Assembly: GCA_000196815.1 (NCBI GenBank)
Contig: FP929003.1
Span: 3,991,501-4,055,500 of the forward strand
DNA from: Nitrospira defluvii
GTDB taxonomy: Bacteria; Nitrospirota; Nitrospiria; Nitrospirales; Nitrospiraceae
Reading direction: 5' to 3'
Length of the DNA stretch: 64,000 nt
A program made the position numbers and the translations under genes. Within the stretch, counting starts at the first letter, position 1, and each line of letters opens with the position of its first letter. Of the stretch, positions 8,466 through 15,872 are shown piece by piece. The notes below the pieces were generated by a model. That model made no database searches and was not told the DNA's origin. It was given only the letters and a program-made list of their open reading frames with translations.

Positions 8466-8894
8466 TTAGCCTTGCTTCAAGCTATCCAGGCCTTTGGTAA
8501 ACCGATTGGCATGGGACCGTTCCGCTTTGGCCAGGGTCTCGAACCACTCCGCCAATTCAGAGAAACCTTCATCGCGCGCGGTCTTTGCCATACCCGGATA
8601 CATCTGCGTGTATTCGTAGGTTTCCCCTTCGATCGCGGACTTCAAGTTGGCTTCGGTGTTTCCGATCGGCACACCGGTGGCGGGATCACCCACTTCTTTC
8701 AGAAAATCCAGATGGCCGAAGGCATGACCGGTTTCCGCTTCAGACGTATCACGGAACAGCCCGCCCACATCGGGATACCCTTCGATGTCCGCACGGCGTG
8801 CAAAATAGAGATAGCGCCTGTTGGCTTGTGATTCCCCGGCAAACGCGTGCTTAAGATTCTCGTGACTCTTCGTGCCCTTCAAACTGTTTCCCAT
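8466..8894 (-). CDS. Rubrerythrin family protein (no rubredoxin domain)
   Basis: 142-aa four-helix di-iron protein: [66 protein letters not shown] stretch ([19 protein letters not shown]) and [10 protein letters not shown]. The Glu and His ligands in [16 protein letters not shown] and AERSHA support a di-iron site. The rubredoxin domain of classic rubrerythrin is missing, so electrons must come from a separate donor, possibly the neighbouring Fe-S protein. GGAGGAG precedes the ATG. Second gene of the PerR-led run; likely peroxide reductase. Confidence 0.92.
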   Translation of the reverse strand: MGNSLKGTKSHENLKHAFAGESQANRRYLYFARRADIEGYPDVGGLFRDTSEAETGHAFGHLDFLKEVGDPATGVPIGNTEANLKSAIEGETYEYTQMYPGMAKTARDEGFSELAEWFETLAKAERSHANRFTKGLDSLKQG

Positions 8895-8930
8895 ACGCTC
8901 CTCCTTCAGTTAAGTGACGAATCGATACTC

Positions 8931-9383
8931 CTACCCGCGACGCTCCATCGCGCCAAGACCTGCCTGCTGACAGTCCGCACAATATCCGTGAAACTCCACC
9001 CGATGCCCGAGCACATGAAATCCCCTGGCCTGCCGACTCGGGATGGCCAGATGATTCAACCCGTCGTCCATCACATCCACAATCTGACCACAGCCCAGAC
9101 AAATCAGATGATGGTGCACAGTGACATTTCCGTCGAACCGCGCCACCTCATGACCCACGTTTACTTCCTGCACCAAACCGGCTTGCCGCAAGACCCCCAG
9201 CGTGTAATACACCGTATTGCGTGACATCATCGGATGCTCGCGCTTGACCGTGCGATAGAGGTCTTCGGCAGTGGGATGGCTGGTAGTCTCCGCCAACGCC
9301 GCATAGATGGCCGCCCGCTGGCGAGTCACACGCACCGCGTGCCGTCGAAACCGGGCCTCAATCTCCTGCGAATCCAACTTCAT
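8931..9383 (-). CDS. Fur/PerR family transcriptional regulator
   Basis: 150 aa from ATG 9383 (MKLDSQEIEARFRRHAVRVT). The winged-helix part shows TRQRAAIYAAL, HPTAEDLYRTVKREHPMMSRNTVYYTLGVLRQAGL. The metal and dimer part shows HHHLICLGCGQIVDV and GYCADCQ, giving two CxxC pairs for the structural zinc. This is the PerR-like branch of Fur. A longer start at 9422 would run through the operator-like palindrome at 9401-9413, so 9383 is preferred. It heads the rubrerythrin, Fe-S and DUF3501 run and probably represses it until peroxide is present. Confidence 0.9.
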   Translation of the reverse strand: MKLDSQEIEARFRRHAVRVTRQRAAIYAALAETTSHPTAEDLYRTVKREHPMMSRNTVYYTLGVLRQAGLVQEVNVGHEVARFDGNVTVHHHLICLGCGQIVDVMDDGLNHLAIPSRQARGFHVLGHRVEFHGYCADCQQAGLGAMERRG

Positions 9384-9400
9384 GATCTCGCTCACTAGAC

Positions 9401-9413
9401 AGGAATGATTCCT
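9401..9413. promoter_or_regulatory. Fur/PerR-type operator-like palindrome
   Basis: AGGAATGATTCCT is a perfect 6-1-6 inverted repeat, the geometry of Fur-family boxes, 18 bases upstream of the PerR-like ATG. Autoregulation of the peroxide-response run is inferred. The half-site differs from the AT-rich PerR consensus, so this is a candidate only. Confidence 0.5.
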
Positions 9414-9590
9414 ACATAGCATGCAGGCCCATCGTGCGGCAAGACTAGATCGGCCTCAGCGATCGGAACGAAGGCCACGAAGTACCTGGGTCCATGATTC
9501 CGGACGACGAGCGAAAGGAAGGGGAAGAGAAGACACGGGCAACACGTTGCCGGAGACCCGCCTACGGAGAAGAGTTGTGTGGCCATGGAA

Positions 9591-9610
9591 TCGGCCGACC
9601 AAACGGCCGA
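9591..9610 (-). terminator. Short hairpin after rfbC
   Basis: TCGGCCG (9591-9597) pairs with CGGCCGA (9604-9610) four bases beyond the rfbC stop. There is no clear T-run on the minus strand, so it is a weak candidate terminator. Confidence 0.3.
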
Positions 9611-9613
9611 GGG

Positions 9614-10171
9614 CTAGCGGCTTTCGTAACGGGGCAACTCCGTCCTCATGTCAGCCAGGCACTTATATGCTTGATCTTTCGCCGACAGCAGCGGGGTCTT
9701 TACAGGCCAGGCAATGGCGAGAGCCGGATCATTCCATAGGATGCCCCGCTCATCCGGCGGGGAATAGACATCCGTACACTTATACAGAAACCCTGCGTCC
9801 TCGCTGAGCACACAAAAGCCATGGGCAAAACCGGGAGGAATATACAATTGCCGCATGTTGCTGTCGGATAGCTCCACTCCGTACCATTGCCCGAACGTCG
9901 GCGACCCCTGCCGGATATCGACCGCCACATCGAACACCGTACCCTTGACGACCATGACCAATTTCCCCTGTGGTCGAGCTAGCTGATAGTGGAGTCCGCG
10001 CAGAGTGCCTCGAACGGACCAGGAAAAATTGTCCTGTACAAATGGTTTGTCGATTCCGGCCGCATCGTAGCGTGACTCGCGAAAGATCTCGACGAATTTT
10101 CCCCGGGCATCGCCGAATACATCAGGCTCGATCTGAAACAGGCCCTTAAGCGGCGTGGGCGTAATCTGCAT
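9614..10171 (-). CDS. rfbC: dTDP-4-dehydrorhamnose 3,5-epimerase
   Basis: 185 aa, the normal length for RfbC/RmlC cupin epimerases in dTDP-L-rhamnose synthesis. Key stretches: FVEIFRESRYDAAGI, FVQDNFSWS, GTLRGLHYQ (catalytic His), QGKLVMVVKGTVFDVAVDIR, YIPPGFAHGFCVLSEDAGFLYKCT and GILWNDPALAIAWP. GGAGGTGT precedes ATG. rfbA, rfbB and rfbD are not adjacent, so the rest of the pathway must lie elsewhere. The product would feed O-antigen or other surface polysaccharide. Confidence 0.93.
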   Translation of the reverse strand: MQITPTPLKGLFQIEPDVFGDARGKFVEIFRESRYDAAGIDKPFVQDNFSWSVRGTLRGLHYQLARPQGKLVMVVKGTVFDVAVDIRQGSPTFGQWYGVELSDSNMRQLYIPPGFAHGFCVLSEDAGFLYKCTDVYSPPDERGILWNDPALAIAWPVKTPLLSAKDQAYKCLADMRTELPRYESR

Positions 10172-10300
10172 GACACCTCCTGAATCGCAGGGGGAGAACG
10201 GATGGCATCATACCTCGTTCGACCTCAGTTGGAAAGCGGTCCTCCACTTCCCCCACCTGATGCTGAATGAACGAAGCCAATAGAGAACCAAGAATGGCAG

Positions 10301-10702
10301 CTAGTTTCGGTCTGAGGGATCAGCAGTCGGAGGCGGATCAGGGTAGAGCTTCTGCAATCGATCAATCAACGGCTCTGCAGCAGGACTACTCGGTCGGGTT
10401 GGATCGCTGGGAGCATGATCCCAGGTCAGCGTGGAAATCCCCGCTTCTGCGAAGAGCTGGCGAATGGCAGCCACGATGGCGTCCAGCGTGAGCTCCGTGC
10501 CGAATCGCAAGTCCAGCACACGCTCCCGAGGGTTGGTCGGTGGGGGATCGGTACTGACGAGCGCCCAACAGGCGTCGAACACTCTCCGCCGGAGCTCCTC
10601 TGGGACGTTTAGGGTTTCCAGGCCGGACGTGCACAAGGCCGATACCACCAAGGCAAACTGGAGGTCCGGCATTCCTGGTCGCTGGATATTCAGGGATTGC
10701 AT
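10301..10702 (-). CDS. Hypothetical protein, 133 aa
   Basis: Begins MQSLNIQRPGMPDLQFALVV; no signal peptide. A helical middle (PEELRRRVFDACWALVS, LDAIVAAIRQLFAEAGI) is followed by a Pro-rich acidic tail (residues about 105-133). Divergent from the MoaD-like gene, sharing a roughly 100-base upstream region. I do not recognise the family. Coding is supported by codon use and the lack of a better frame. Confidence 0.55.
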   Translation of the reverse strand: MQSLNIQRPGMPDLQFALVVSALCTSGLETLNVPEELRRRVFDACWALVSTDPPPTNPRERVLDLRFGTELTLDAIVAAIRQLFAEAGISTLTWDHAPSDPTRPSSPAAEPLIDRLQKLYPDPPPTADPSDRN

Positions 10703-10806
10703 GGTGATAATATTAGTCGCAGCCGGCTGGGGGAGTCAATTTGGGCCGCTCGGCTGCACGGCACAACGAACCACTATGGCAGATCGACTGGGAGGACACA
10801 GGTCGC

Positions 10807-11079
10807 ATGATTACGATTACGTTGATGGGACAACTTCAAACCACGGATGGAGAACGAGACCTCGCATGTGAGCTCCCCACCCCTGTGACAGTTCGGCAAG
10901 TTATTCAGCGGCAGGGACGCGGGCTTCGTCACATGCTCCAACTGTTGCGGGAAAAAAAAGTCCTGGTCACCATCAACAAACGCATCGCCAGCGAAGATTC
11001 TCTGGTGCAAGACGGCGATGCGGTGCGCTTCGTGGGACATGACGGCGCAGGTGGAAGCGGACTCGCCCCGTCTTTTTAG
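10807..11079 (+). CDS. MoaD/ThiS-like ubiquitin-fold protein with C-terminal tail
   Basis: From ATG 10807 (GGGAGG about 11 bases upstream) a 90-aa beta-grasp protein: MITITLMGQLQTTDGERDL, TPVTVRQVIQRQG, KVLVTINKRIASEDSLVQDGDAVRFV. The family donates sulfur after C-terminal adenylation of a Gly-Gly end. Here the GG falls in HDGAGGSGLAPSF, so seven residues follow it. Such a tail would need removal before activation, as known for QbsE-type carriers, or the protein is not a sulfur carrier. No ThiF/MoeB or protease gene is adjacent. The upstream in-frame start at 10741 adds poorly conserved residues. Confidence 0.75.
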   Translation: MITITLMGQLQTTDGERDLACELPTPVTVRQVIQRQGRGLRHMLQLLREKKVLVTINKRIASEDSLVQDGDAVRFVGHDGAGGSGLAPSF

Positions 11080-11135
11080 TATCCGTCAGATACTCACTGG
11101 CACGCCGCTATCTATGGCCGCAGCAAAAACACAAA

Positions 11136-11166
11136 GGCCGGTGCTCTCAATGACGGAGCACCGGCC
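11136..11166 (-). terminator. Intrinsic terminator of the HU gene
   Basis: GGCCGGTGCTC (11136-11146) pairs over all 11 bases with GAGCACCGGCC (11156-11166), loop nine bases. On the minus strand it is followed by CTTTGTGTTTTTG, a T-rich run. It lies 29 bases after the HU stop and could also stop readthrough from the MoaD-like gene on the other strand. Confidence 0.8.
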
Positions 11167-11194
11167 CTTCAGTCTAATAGAGGAACGAGGCTGA

Positions 11195-11482
11195 CTACTT
11201 CTTTCCGAGGATCGAATCTTTGGCCATCTTCGCGACTCGGAACTTCACCACCCGCTTGGCCGGAATCTTGATCGGCTCACCCGTTTGCGGGTTCCGACCC
11301 ATGCGGGCCTTCCGATTGGCCAGCACCAACTTTCCGATTCCCGGTACTACGAAGGCATTCTTCGCTTCGCGATAGGCGAGAGCGGCAAAATCGTCCAGGA
11401 ACTGGACAGCCGTCTTCTTGGTAATCCCCGCCTTTCCAGCAAGATGGTCAGCAATCTGCGATTTCGTCATCGACTTGGCCAT
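11195..11482 (-). CDS. HU/IHF-family DNA-binding protein
   Basis: 95 aa, the size of HU monomers. MTKSQIADHLAGKAGITKKTAVQFLDDF forms the helical dimer core. The beta-arm has VPGIGKLVLANRKARMGRNP with the TGEPIKIPA turn. The C-terminus is basic, ending KMAKDSILGKK. A nucleoid-compacting architectural protein. GGGAGG precedes the ATG, and a strong hairpin follows. The exact type (HU alpha, HU beta or IHF-like) cannot be settled by eye. Confidence 0.93.
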   Translation of the reverse strand: MAKSMTKSQIADHLAGKAGITKKTAVQFLDDFAALAYREAKNAFVVPGIGKLVLANRKARMGRNPQTGEPIKIPAKRVVKFRVAKMAKDSILGKK

Positions 11483-11778
11483 GCGTTCCTCCCTTTGAAC
11501 AACGAATGAAAGTGAACTGACTTGTGCGGTCTGCGATCTATAAACTCGTACGTACAGAGGTGGAGCCGGAAATCTGCGAGTGTCCTGCAGAATCAGTCCG
11601 AAAACAGGGCGAGAGTGTATCCAAAGCCCTGGGGGCTGTCAAGAGCCGCAAAGCGGAGCACACGCATCCAGAGAGGCGACCAGCACGTTCGATCCTCTTG
11701 CGCGCCGCGTGAACCACAGAGTACAGTACGAAGGCAAGTTGCTGTCCACTGCATCACTCAGGATCACGAGGCGTCGCC
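11483..11778. promoter_or_regulatory. Divergent upstream region of hupA-like and hypothetical genes
   Basis: About 296 bases between the HU start (minus) and the 185-aa gene (plus). Only short frames cross it, with no ribosome site or domain. It should hold both promoters. No operator was recognised. Confidence 0.4.
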
Positions 11779-12336
11779 ATGGCTAAAGAACTTCCTATTC
11801 TTCCCTCTAGTGCCCAACCAGCCGAGGGCGCCGCACCCGAAGCGGTCATCTACTCACGAGTCTTCTGCAAAAATGACAATGCTCCACCGCTTCGCCTCTT
11901 GATGGAATTCCTCAAGTCGCGGGGACAACTTCCCATTCTCCCCCCCGACATGAGCGATGCCATGCTGGACGAGTGGGCATGGGTGCAGGTCATTTTGGGT
12001 TATGCGCGCGAGCGTAAGCCGATTCACGTGTTTTGCGTGCGCGACCGGGGCAGCTATCAAGATTTGTTCGAGCAGGAGCAGAAACAATTCCTGGAGCATC
12101 TGTCCTCACACGACAGCCTCGAGGCCAGTCTGGCCCAAGAACACGTCACCCGCGCGCGATTCATCCTCACGACGCGCATGGTCGAAGCCGACGTCACCGA
12201 CGAGGGCTATGATTTCAACGGATGGATTTTGGAATTTTTCCAGGAACACTGTAACGGCATCGTGCAGATCGATCAGCAAGGATTCTTCTCCCCGAAAGGA
12301 GAGCTCATCGTGGATCTCTCTCTCCCCGAGGAATAG
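11779..12336 (+). CDS. Hypothetical protein, 185 aa
   Basis: Soluble, acidic protein beginning MAKELPILPSSAQPAEGA. Contains RLLMEFLKSRGQLPILPPDM, WAWVQVILGYARERKPIHVFC and EQEQKQFLEHLSSHDSLEAS. It ends with a patch resembling an immunity-like beta strand pair (GWILEFFQEHCNGIVQIDQQGFF). I do not recognise the family. It lies five bases before the Cys-cluster gene, so the two probably form an operon. Confidence 0.65.
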   Translation: MAKELPILPSSAQPAEGAAPEAVIYSRVFCKNDNAPPLRLLMEFLKSRGQLPILPPDMSDAMLDEWAWVQVILGYARERKPIHVFCVRDRGSYQDLFEQEQKQFLEHLSSHDSLEASLAQEHVTRARFILTTRMVEADVTDEGYDFNGWILEFFQEHCNGIVQIDQQGFFSPKGELIVDLSLPEE

Positions 12337-12341
12337 GCACC

Positions 12342-12971
12342 ATGGGGACCACGGCGTCCTCCCCTCACCCATTACCCCTTTTCCAGCAAGCCGAGGACTG
12401 GTTCCAGCGTGCACGAGCCTCGCTGTTGGGACAGATCCCCTGCGGGCGTGGCTGCTGCGAGTGCTGTACCGGTATCTTTCCCATCACTCGCCTAGACGCC
12501 CTCGAAATACAACGCGGCCTTAATGAATTAACTTCTGCTCTCGCGCACCCCATCGTCACGCGGGCCCGTAACCAAATCACCGTTGTGGAAACGGCCTACC
12601 CGAGGCTGAAATCGAAACCGGCCCTTGACGGGTGGGCAGATGACACCATCGATGAGATGGTCGAACGATTCGCCCACCTTCCATGCCCCGCCCTAGCGGC
12701 CGACGGAACCTGCGGTATCTACCCCCACAGACCCATCACATGCCGCACGATGGGCATTCCCGTTGAATCGGACGGGATAGTCCATGGTGCCTGTGCCGTC
12801 CAAACCGAAGTGCCCATTGTCCGGCTCTCAGCCACCCTTCGACGAGACGCCGACCGCTTGGCCGAACGCGAGGCACTCTATTTGTCCATCCTGCGCCGCG
12901 CTCAATCTTCAGGCGACGACGAAATCCTCCTGCCCTATGGATTCGTGCCAAATGGTGAGCTAACTCCCTAG
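12342..12971 (+). CDS. YkgJ-type cysteine-cluster protein
   Basis: 209 aa with the CxxxCCxCC-type cluster GQIPCGRGCCECCTGIFPIT near residue 35. The partner motif is CPALAADGTCGIYPHRPITCRTMG near residues 107-130. This spacing defines the UPF0153/YkgJ family, thought to bind a zinc or iron centre; function is not established. ATG 12342 lies five bases after the upstream gene. A second family member occurs at 26508-27305 in this window. Confidence 0.85.
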   Translation: MGTTASSPHPLPLFQQAEDWFQRARASLLGQIPCGRGCCECCTGIFPITRLDALEIQRGLNELTSALAHPIVTRARNQITVVETAYPRLKSKPALDGWADDTIDEMVERFAHLPCPALAADGTCGIYPHRPITCRTMGIPVESDGIVHGACAVQTEVPIVRLSATLRRDADRLAEREALYLSILRRAQSSGDDEILLPYGFVPNGELTP

Positions 12972-13018
12972 ACAGCAACAGAAACGCTATGCTAATGTGT
13001 CGGATCTGATCGACGGGA

Positions 13019-13095
13019 GCGCCTGTAGCTCAGCTGGATAGAGCATCAGCCTCCGGAGCTGAGGGCCACAGGTTCAAATCCTGTCAGGCGCACCA
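13019..13095 (+). tRNA. tRNA-Arg (anticodon CCG)
   Basis: Acceptor GCGCCTG pairs with CAGGCGC, then A and an encoded CCA. The anticodon stem TCAGC/GCTGA encloses loop CTCCGGA, giving CCG. The T-arm ACAGG TTCAAAT CCTGT is intact. A clean cloverleaf. Confidence 0.96.
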
Positions 13096-13142
13096 TTCGC
13101 TCCATCAGGTACGTTACGATCGAAACATAGTGGACACAGGTG

Positions 13143-13218
<76 letters not shown>

Positions 13219-13269
13219 TTTTTCAACCACTTATACAGTTCACACCCTCTTCAAGACCCACCGACTGTG

Positions 13270-13560
13270 CTAGCGTTGTGCTACCGTCTCGCGGTCGATC
13301 CAAGATCTCCACTCCATCCCACAAACTCTCCTGATAATGGTGGCATATCGTTGCGTCATGATGGGCGATTTGTGCCCGAGCAACTGTTGCATCTTCTAGA
13401 GACCAATCCCACGCTGTAACAGGATCGTCGCAAACGTATGGCGCAGGTCGTGGAAACGGAAACCCTCGATTTTCACCTGCCGAGCGAAAGACGGAATGAT
13501 CGCCACAGATGACCAGACTCGCTCTTCCTTCTCCTGCTGAGCGTGGCGTAGATTTTAGGC
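13270..13560 (-). pseudogene. Tyrosine recombinase (integrase) remnant
   Basis: On the minus strand one frame reads SFARQVKIEGFRFHDLRHTFAT, ILLQRGIGL, a TAG stop at 13396-13398, then KMQQLLGHKSPIMTQRYATI. These are the C-terminal catalytic boxes of a phage-type integrase (H-x-x-R, LGH, and the Tyr of QRYA). The stop replaces the usual aromatic residue of a LYKMQQLLGH-type stretch. Further stops (near 13556 and 13573) and the absence of the N-terminal half show it is dead. Position immediately beside tRNA-Lys supports past integration there. I found no second copy of the tRNA 3' end by eye. Confidence 0.85.
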
Positions 13561-13894
13561 GATGAAGAAGTTTCACTGACTGAGCCGGCCACGACCACCG
13601 CACTCCTCCCAAACCGCCTTTTTAGCTTCCTCTTTTGCGTACCGCGTTAGGTCCTCGATTTCACAGTTCGAATAGCAGGCCCGCGCACCCTCAGCACCAA
13701 GAAATTATCTACAGATCCGGAAAGTGAGCATTCCAGAAATCTCATCAACTCACTATAATGATATTGAGAATTGAAATCATAAAAGACATTCACCCTGCTT
13801 CAATCTTCAGCGCGATCAGGAACTGAACTGCCCGTTTATGTCCCTCGCCTGAAGAACAAAACGATGCTGATCAGCCCATCAGATCGACGAAGTA
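13561..13894. other. Decayed non-coding stretch of the accessory region
   Basis: About 330 bases with lower GC than the flanks (notably 13700-13800). The minus strand contains an open stretch ending at 13573 (about 40 codons, with CEIEDLTRYAKEEAKKAVWE) in the same frame as the integrase remnant. I cannot tie it to a family. No intact gene is seen. Confidence 0.5.
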
Positions 13895-13967
13895 GCGTGA
13901 ATGGACCCGCTGGATGGAGACTGTGAAGGGAGCACCCCTTTACCATCTCCGTCCAGCGGCTTCACGC
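13895..13967. repeat. 73-base near-continuous hairpin
   Basis: GCGTGAA (13895-13901) pairs with TTCACGC (13961-13967). CCGCTGGATGGAGA (13907-13920) pairs with TCTCCGTCCAGCGG (13946-13959) with one G-T wobble. An inner arm around TGAAGGG pairs with CCCTTTA, leaving a five-base loop near 13931-13935. About 30 pairs are possible with a five-base bulge and one extrahelical base. It ends 28 bases before the start of a small zinc-ribbon gene. It may be a REP/MITE-like palindrome or a 5' leader structure. Confidence 0.7.
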
Positions 13968-13995
13968 AGAACCCTTTGCCCCGGAGCGCCAACTC

Positions 13996-14196
13996 ATGAA
14001 TTGTTCTCGTTGCGGAGGATATCTTGCCAGCGAGCCATCCAATGACTTCTATCATCCGGAGGACCGGTGGAGGTGCATCAATTGCGGGGCCCATAGCTTA
14101 CTTCGTTCATATTCCTCACGCGAGAGCCAGGCGAGATCGCGCCGCAACCTACCCAACATAACTGTAGAGGATCTACGACTCACACGGAATCCTTAG
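13996..14196 (+). CDS. Small zinc-ribbon protein, 66 aa
   Basis: MNCSRCGGYLASE with CINCGAHSLLRSY gives two C-x2-C knuckles about 25 residues apart, followed by a basic tail. Probably a zinc-binding small protein. CGGAG lies upstream of ATG. First of several tiny ORFs in the accessory stretch; no function known. Confidence 0.6.
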   Translation: MNCSRCGGYLASEPSNDFYHPEDRWRCINCGAHSLLRSYSSRESQARSRRNLPNITVEDLRLTRNP

Positions 14197-14291
14197 TCCT
14201 AACCCAGATGAGCCTTTATTGCGAATCATCAGCCGGTCTTGCGACCGATCATCGAATCAGCCACCTCATGCAACCAAGGAGCGCTCAACCC

Positions 14292-14510
14292 ATGCATTCA
14301 CTGAAACCACGCAACGCCCAGACGGCACTCAACATGTGCACCTGCGGGAAACTCCACTTCAAGTATGGTCCAGTCACCCTGCATTTTGAATCCGACGAGT
14401 TCACATCGTTTGCCAACGCCGTGGCGCACCTACACGCACGGTATAAGGAGTTACGGCAGCCACAACCATCCGGCACAATCCCGACGCTACACAATGATTT
14501 CTGCCACTAA
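14292..14510 (+). CDS. Small conserved-looking protein with CxCG motif, 72 aa
   Basis: ATG 14292 follows AAGGAG at ten bases and is preferred over the longer frame from 14208. The core MCTCGKLHFKYGPVTLHFES then EFTSFANAVAHL looks like a small beta-rich fold with a Cys pair. I have no firm family. It lies in line with other small ORFs on the plus strand. Confidence 0.55.
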   Translation: MHSLKPRNAQTALNMCTCGKLHFKYGPVTLHFESDEFTSFANAVAHLHARYKELRQPQPSGTIPTLHNDFCH

Positions 14511-14524
14511 TCCAGGAAACCGCT

Positions 14525-14683
14525 ATGAAGCTCTATGATTGTCCGCGCTGCAAACATCACAGCCTCGCCCCCACGGGGGGATTTTTATCTTGCGGCCACT
14601 GCGGCTACGCCATCACAGCCCATGCCTTGGCCGTCGAACAACAACCTCGAAAAAGCACTACGCCCACTCAGAATCTTGCATAA
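14525..14683 (+). CDS. Zinc-ribbon micro-protein, 52 aa
   Basis: MKLYDCPRCKHHSLAPTGGF then LSCGHCGYAITAHALAVE gives a compact CxxC...CxxC ribbon. AGGAAA precedes ATG 14525 at a proper distance, and the gene starts 14 bases after the previous stop. Likely co-transcribed with the preceding small gene. Function unknown. Confidence 0.6.
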   Translation: MKLYDCPRCKHHSLAPTGGFLSCGHCGYAITAHALAVEQQPRKSTTPTQNLA

Positions 14684-14699
14684 TTCAACCACGATCAAA

Positions 14700-14834
14700 A
14701 TGGCTGAGAAAGATCCCCTCCAAACAGAGCTCCTACGAAGAGCACAGAGCGACTTGCCTGCGGCACTCAGTCTTATCACATCGCTATTCATGGTGCTGGT
14801 TGCCATTGTGAGTTCACTTCTGGGATCAAACTAG
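14700..14834 (+). CDS. Small single-pass membrane protein, 44 aa
   Basis: MAEKDPLQTELLRRAQSDLP followed by a hydrophobic span ALSLITSLFMVLVAIVSSLL. The start follows the zinc-ribbon stop by 16 bases; no strong ribosome site is visible. Translation is plausible but not proven. Confidence 0.45.
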   Translation: MAEKDPLQTELLRRAQSDLPAALSLITSLFMVLVAIVSSLLGSN

Positions 14835-15245
14835 CTCTCGCGACCAAAATCCAGGCCCCCTTGATCAAGGCGGGCACCAGCTTAGTGACCCGCTTTCAAT
14901 CTCAGGCCAAGCATGCCAGTGCTATCCAAGTCCATTAGTGCCATGTTCCCTCAGGCAATTCCGGCCGTCCAAACCATAAATTCCTCCAGCCACGAACAGC
15001 CAACCCACATTCATACTTAAGCCGAACTTCCCAAGGTTATCTATATTGATGCTGTCATTATCGAATCAGATACACCTTGTCCCTATTTGTCTAGACGAAC
15101 TTTGTTAGCGCAATGACCGCACGGGCACTCCCACAAGCAAATCAATGCACTTACCCGAGATTGGTACGCGAGTTGCTACTGGTCAGAGTCGTTATGGCAG
15201 CGACACTCCGGAAAAAACACAGAAAATAAAAAGAGGAGGCAGATC
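14835..15245. other. Gene-poor stretch in accessory region
   Basis: About 410 bases with no recognisable gene. CCTTGATCAAGG at 14859-14870 is a 12-base palindrome flanked by GCCC and GGGC and could form a hairpin after the preceding ORF. A TTGATG, 17-base gap and GATACA near 15046-15075 is a weak promoter-like pattern for the micro-ORF downstream. Confidence 0.4.
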
Positions 15246-15323
15246 ATGCTCTGGGCCATCGTCATTGCGGGAACTTATGTGGCAGGAATCTATCTCATTC
15301 GCCTGGTGTGGTGGCAGGAGTAA
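15246..15323 (+). CDS. 25-residue hydrophobic micro-peptide with strong ribosome site
   Basis: GAGGAGG at 15233-15239 stands six bases before ATG. The peptide MLWAIVIAGTYVAGIYLIRL plus VWWQE is one membrane span with a Trp-rich end. The stop TAA overlaps the next possible start (TAATG). The ideal ribosome site is the main argument for translation. Confidence 0.55.
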   Translation: MLWAIVIAGTYVAGIYLIRLVWWQE

Positions 15324-15553
15324 TGCGTCCTCACACCAAGCATCTAAGCGCTGCTCACAATGAAACAGCGACCGACCGCCGACGTGAACAGGGGAAACAC
15401 ACTCGACCCAGCCCCTTCGACTTACTCACCAGCAGCTATCAAGAGCGATTTTATCGCATGGCGAACCGGGAAGGCCCGAAACCTGCTCCCTGTGAACCGC
15501 TTCACACCTACGCCCGCGACCAGTGCGAAGCTCTCAAATCGGGGGCTCACTAA
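15323..15553 (+). CDS. Hypothetical small protein, 76 aa
   Basis: ATG 15323 overlaps the TAA of the micro-peptide, so it may be translationally coupled. Residues 40-60 (LLTSSYQERFYRMANREG) look helical; the rest is polar. The next gene starts one base after its TAA. No family recognised. Confidence 0.4.
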   Translation: MRPHTKHLSAAHNETATDRRREQGKHTRPSPFDLLTSSYQERFYRMANREGPKPAPCEPLHTYARDQCEALKSGAH

Positions 15554-15748
15554 ATGATCTCTTTTGGGGGCGATCGGCGCTCACTGGAAACCCTGTCCAA
15601 GACAGCGCATTCGTGCCCCGCCTGTACCGGAATCATTCGTCGCTCTGAACGTCGGGGTTGGCGAGACCTCGTCCGGTACCTGCTTGGTCGTTACCCTTGG
15701 CGGTGTCGAGCCTGCAGCCACCGCTTTTATGCCGCAAGCCGCCGATAA
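15554..15748 (+). CDS. Small zinc-ribbon protein, 64 aa
   Basis: HSCPACTGIIRRSERRGWRD then YPWRCRACSHRFYAASRR. The two CxxC pairs enclose an R-S-x-R-x-G-W and a P-[WY]-R-C pattern seen in small zinc-ribbon proteins of environmental bacteria. Starts directly after the preceding TAA. A PilZ gene follows about 125 bases downstream. Confidence 0.6.
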   Translation: MISFGGDRRSLETLSKTAHSCPACTGIIRRSERRGWRDLVRYLLGRYPWRCRACSHRFYAASRR

Positions 15749-15872
15749 ACTGTCCCTGAATTACCTGTCATCACAAGTCATTCGAATTCCCGCATCGACT
15801 TCATCCAACGAGTCTCTGGCCCCTCCAAGGCGGGATGTTGCCACACTGCATCTCGGAACTATACTCCCTTCC

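Noticed and set aside
13223..13612. 129-aa minus-strand frame over the integrase remnant
   Set aside because: Wrong phase; the recombinase motifs are only in the frame with stops.
13895..13967. Integron attC site
   Set aside because: Shape is similar but the R' and R'' core bases are absent, and no IntI is near.
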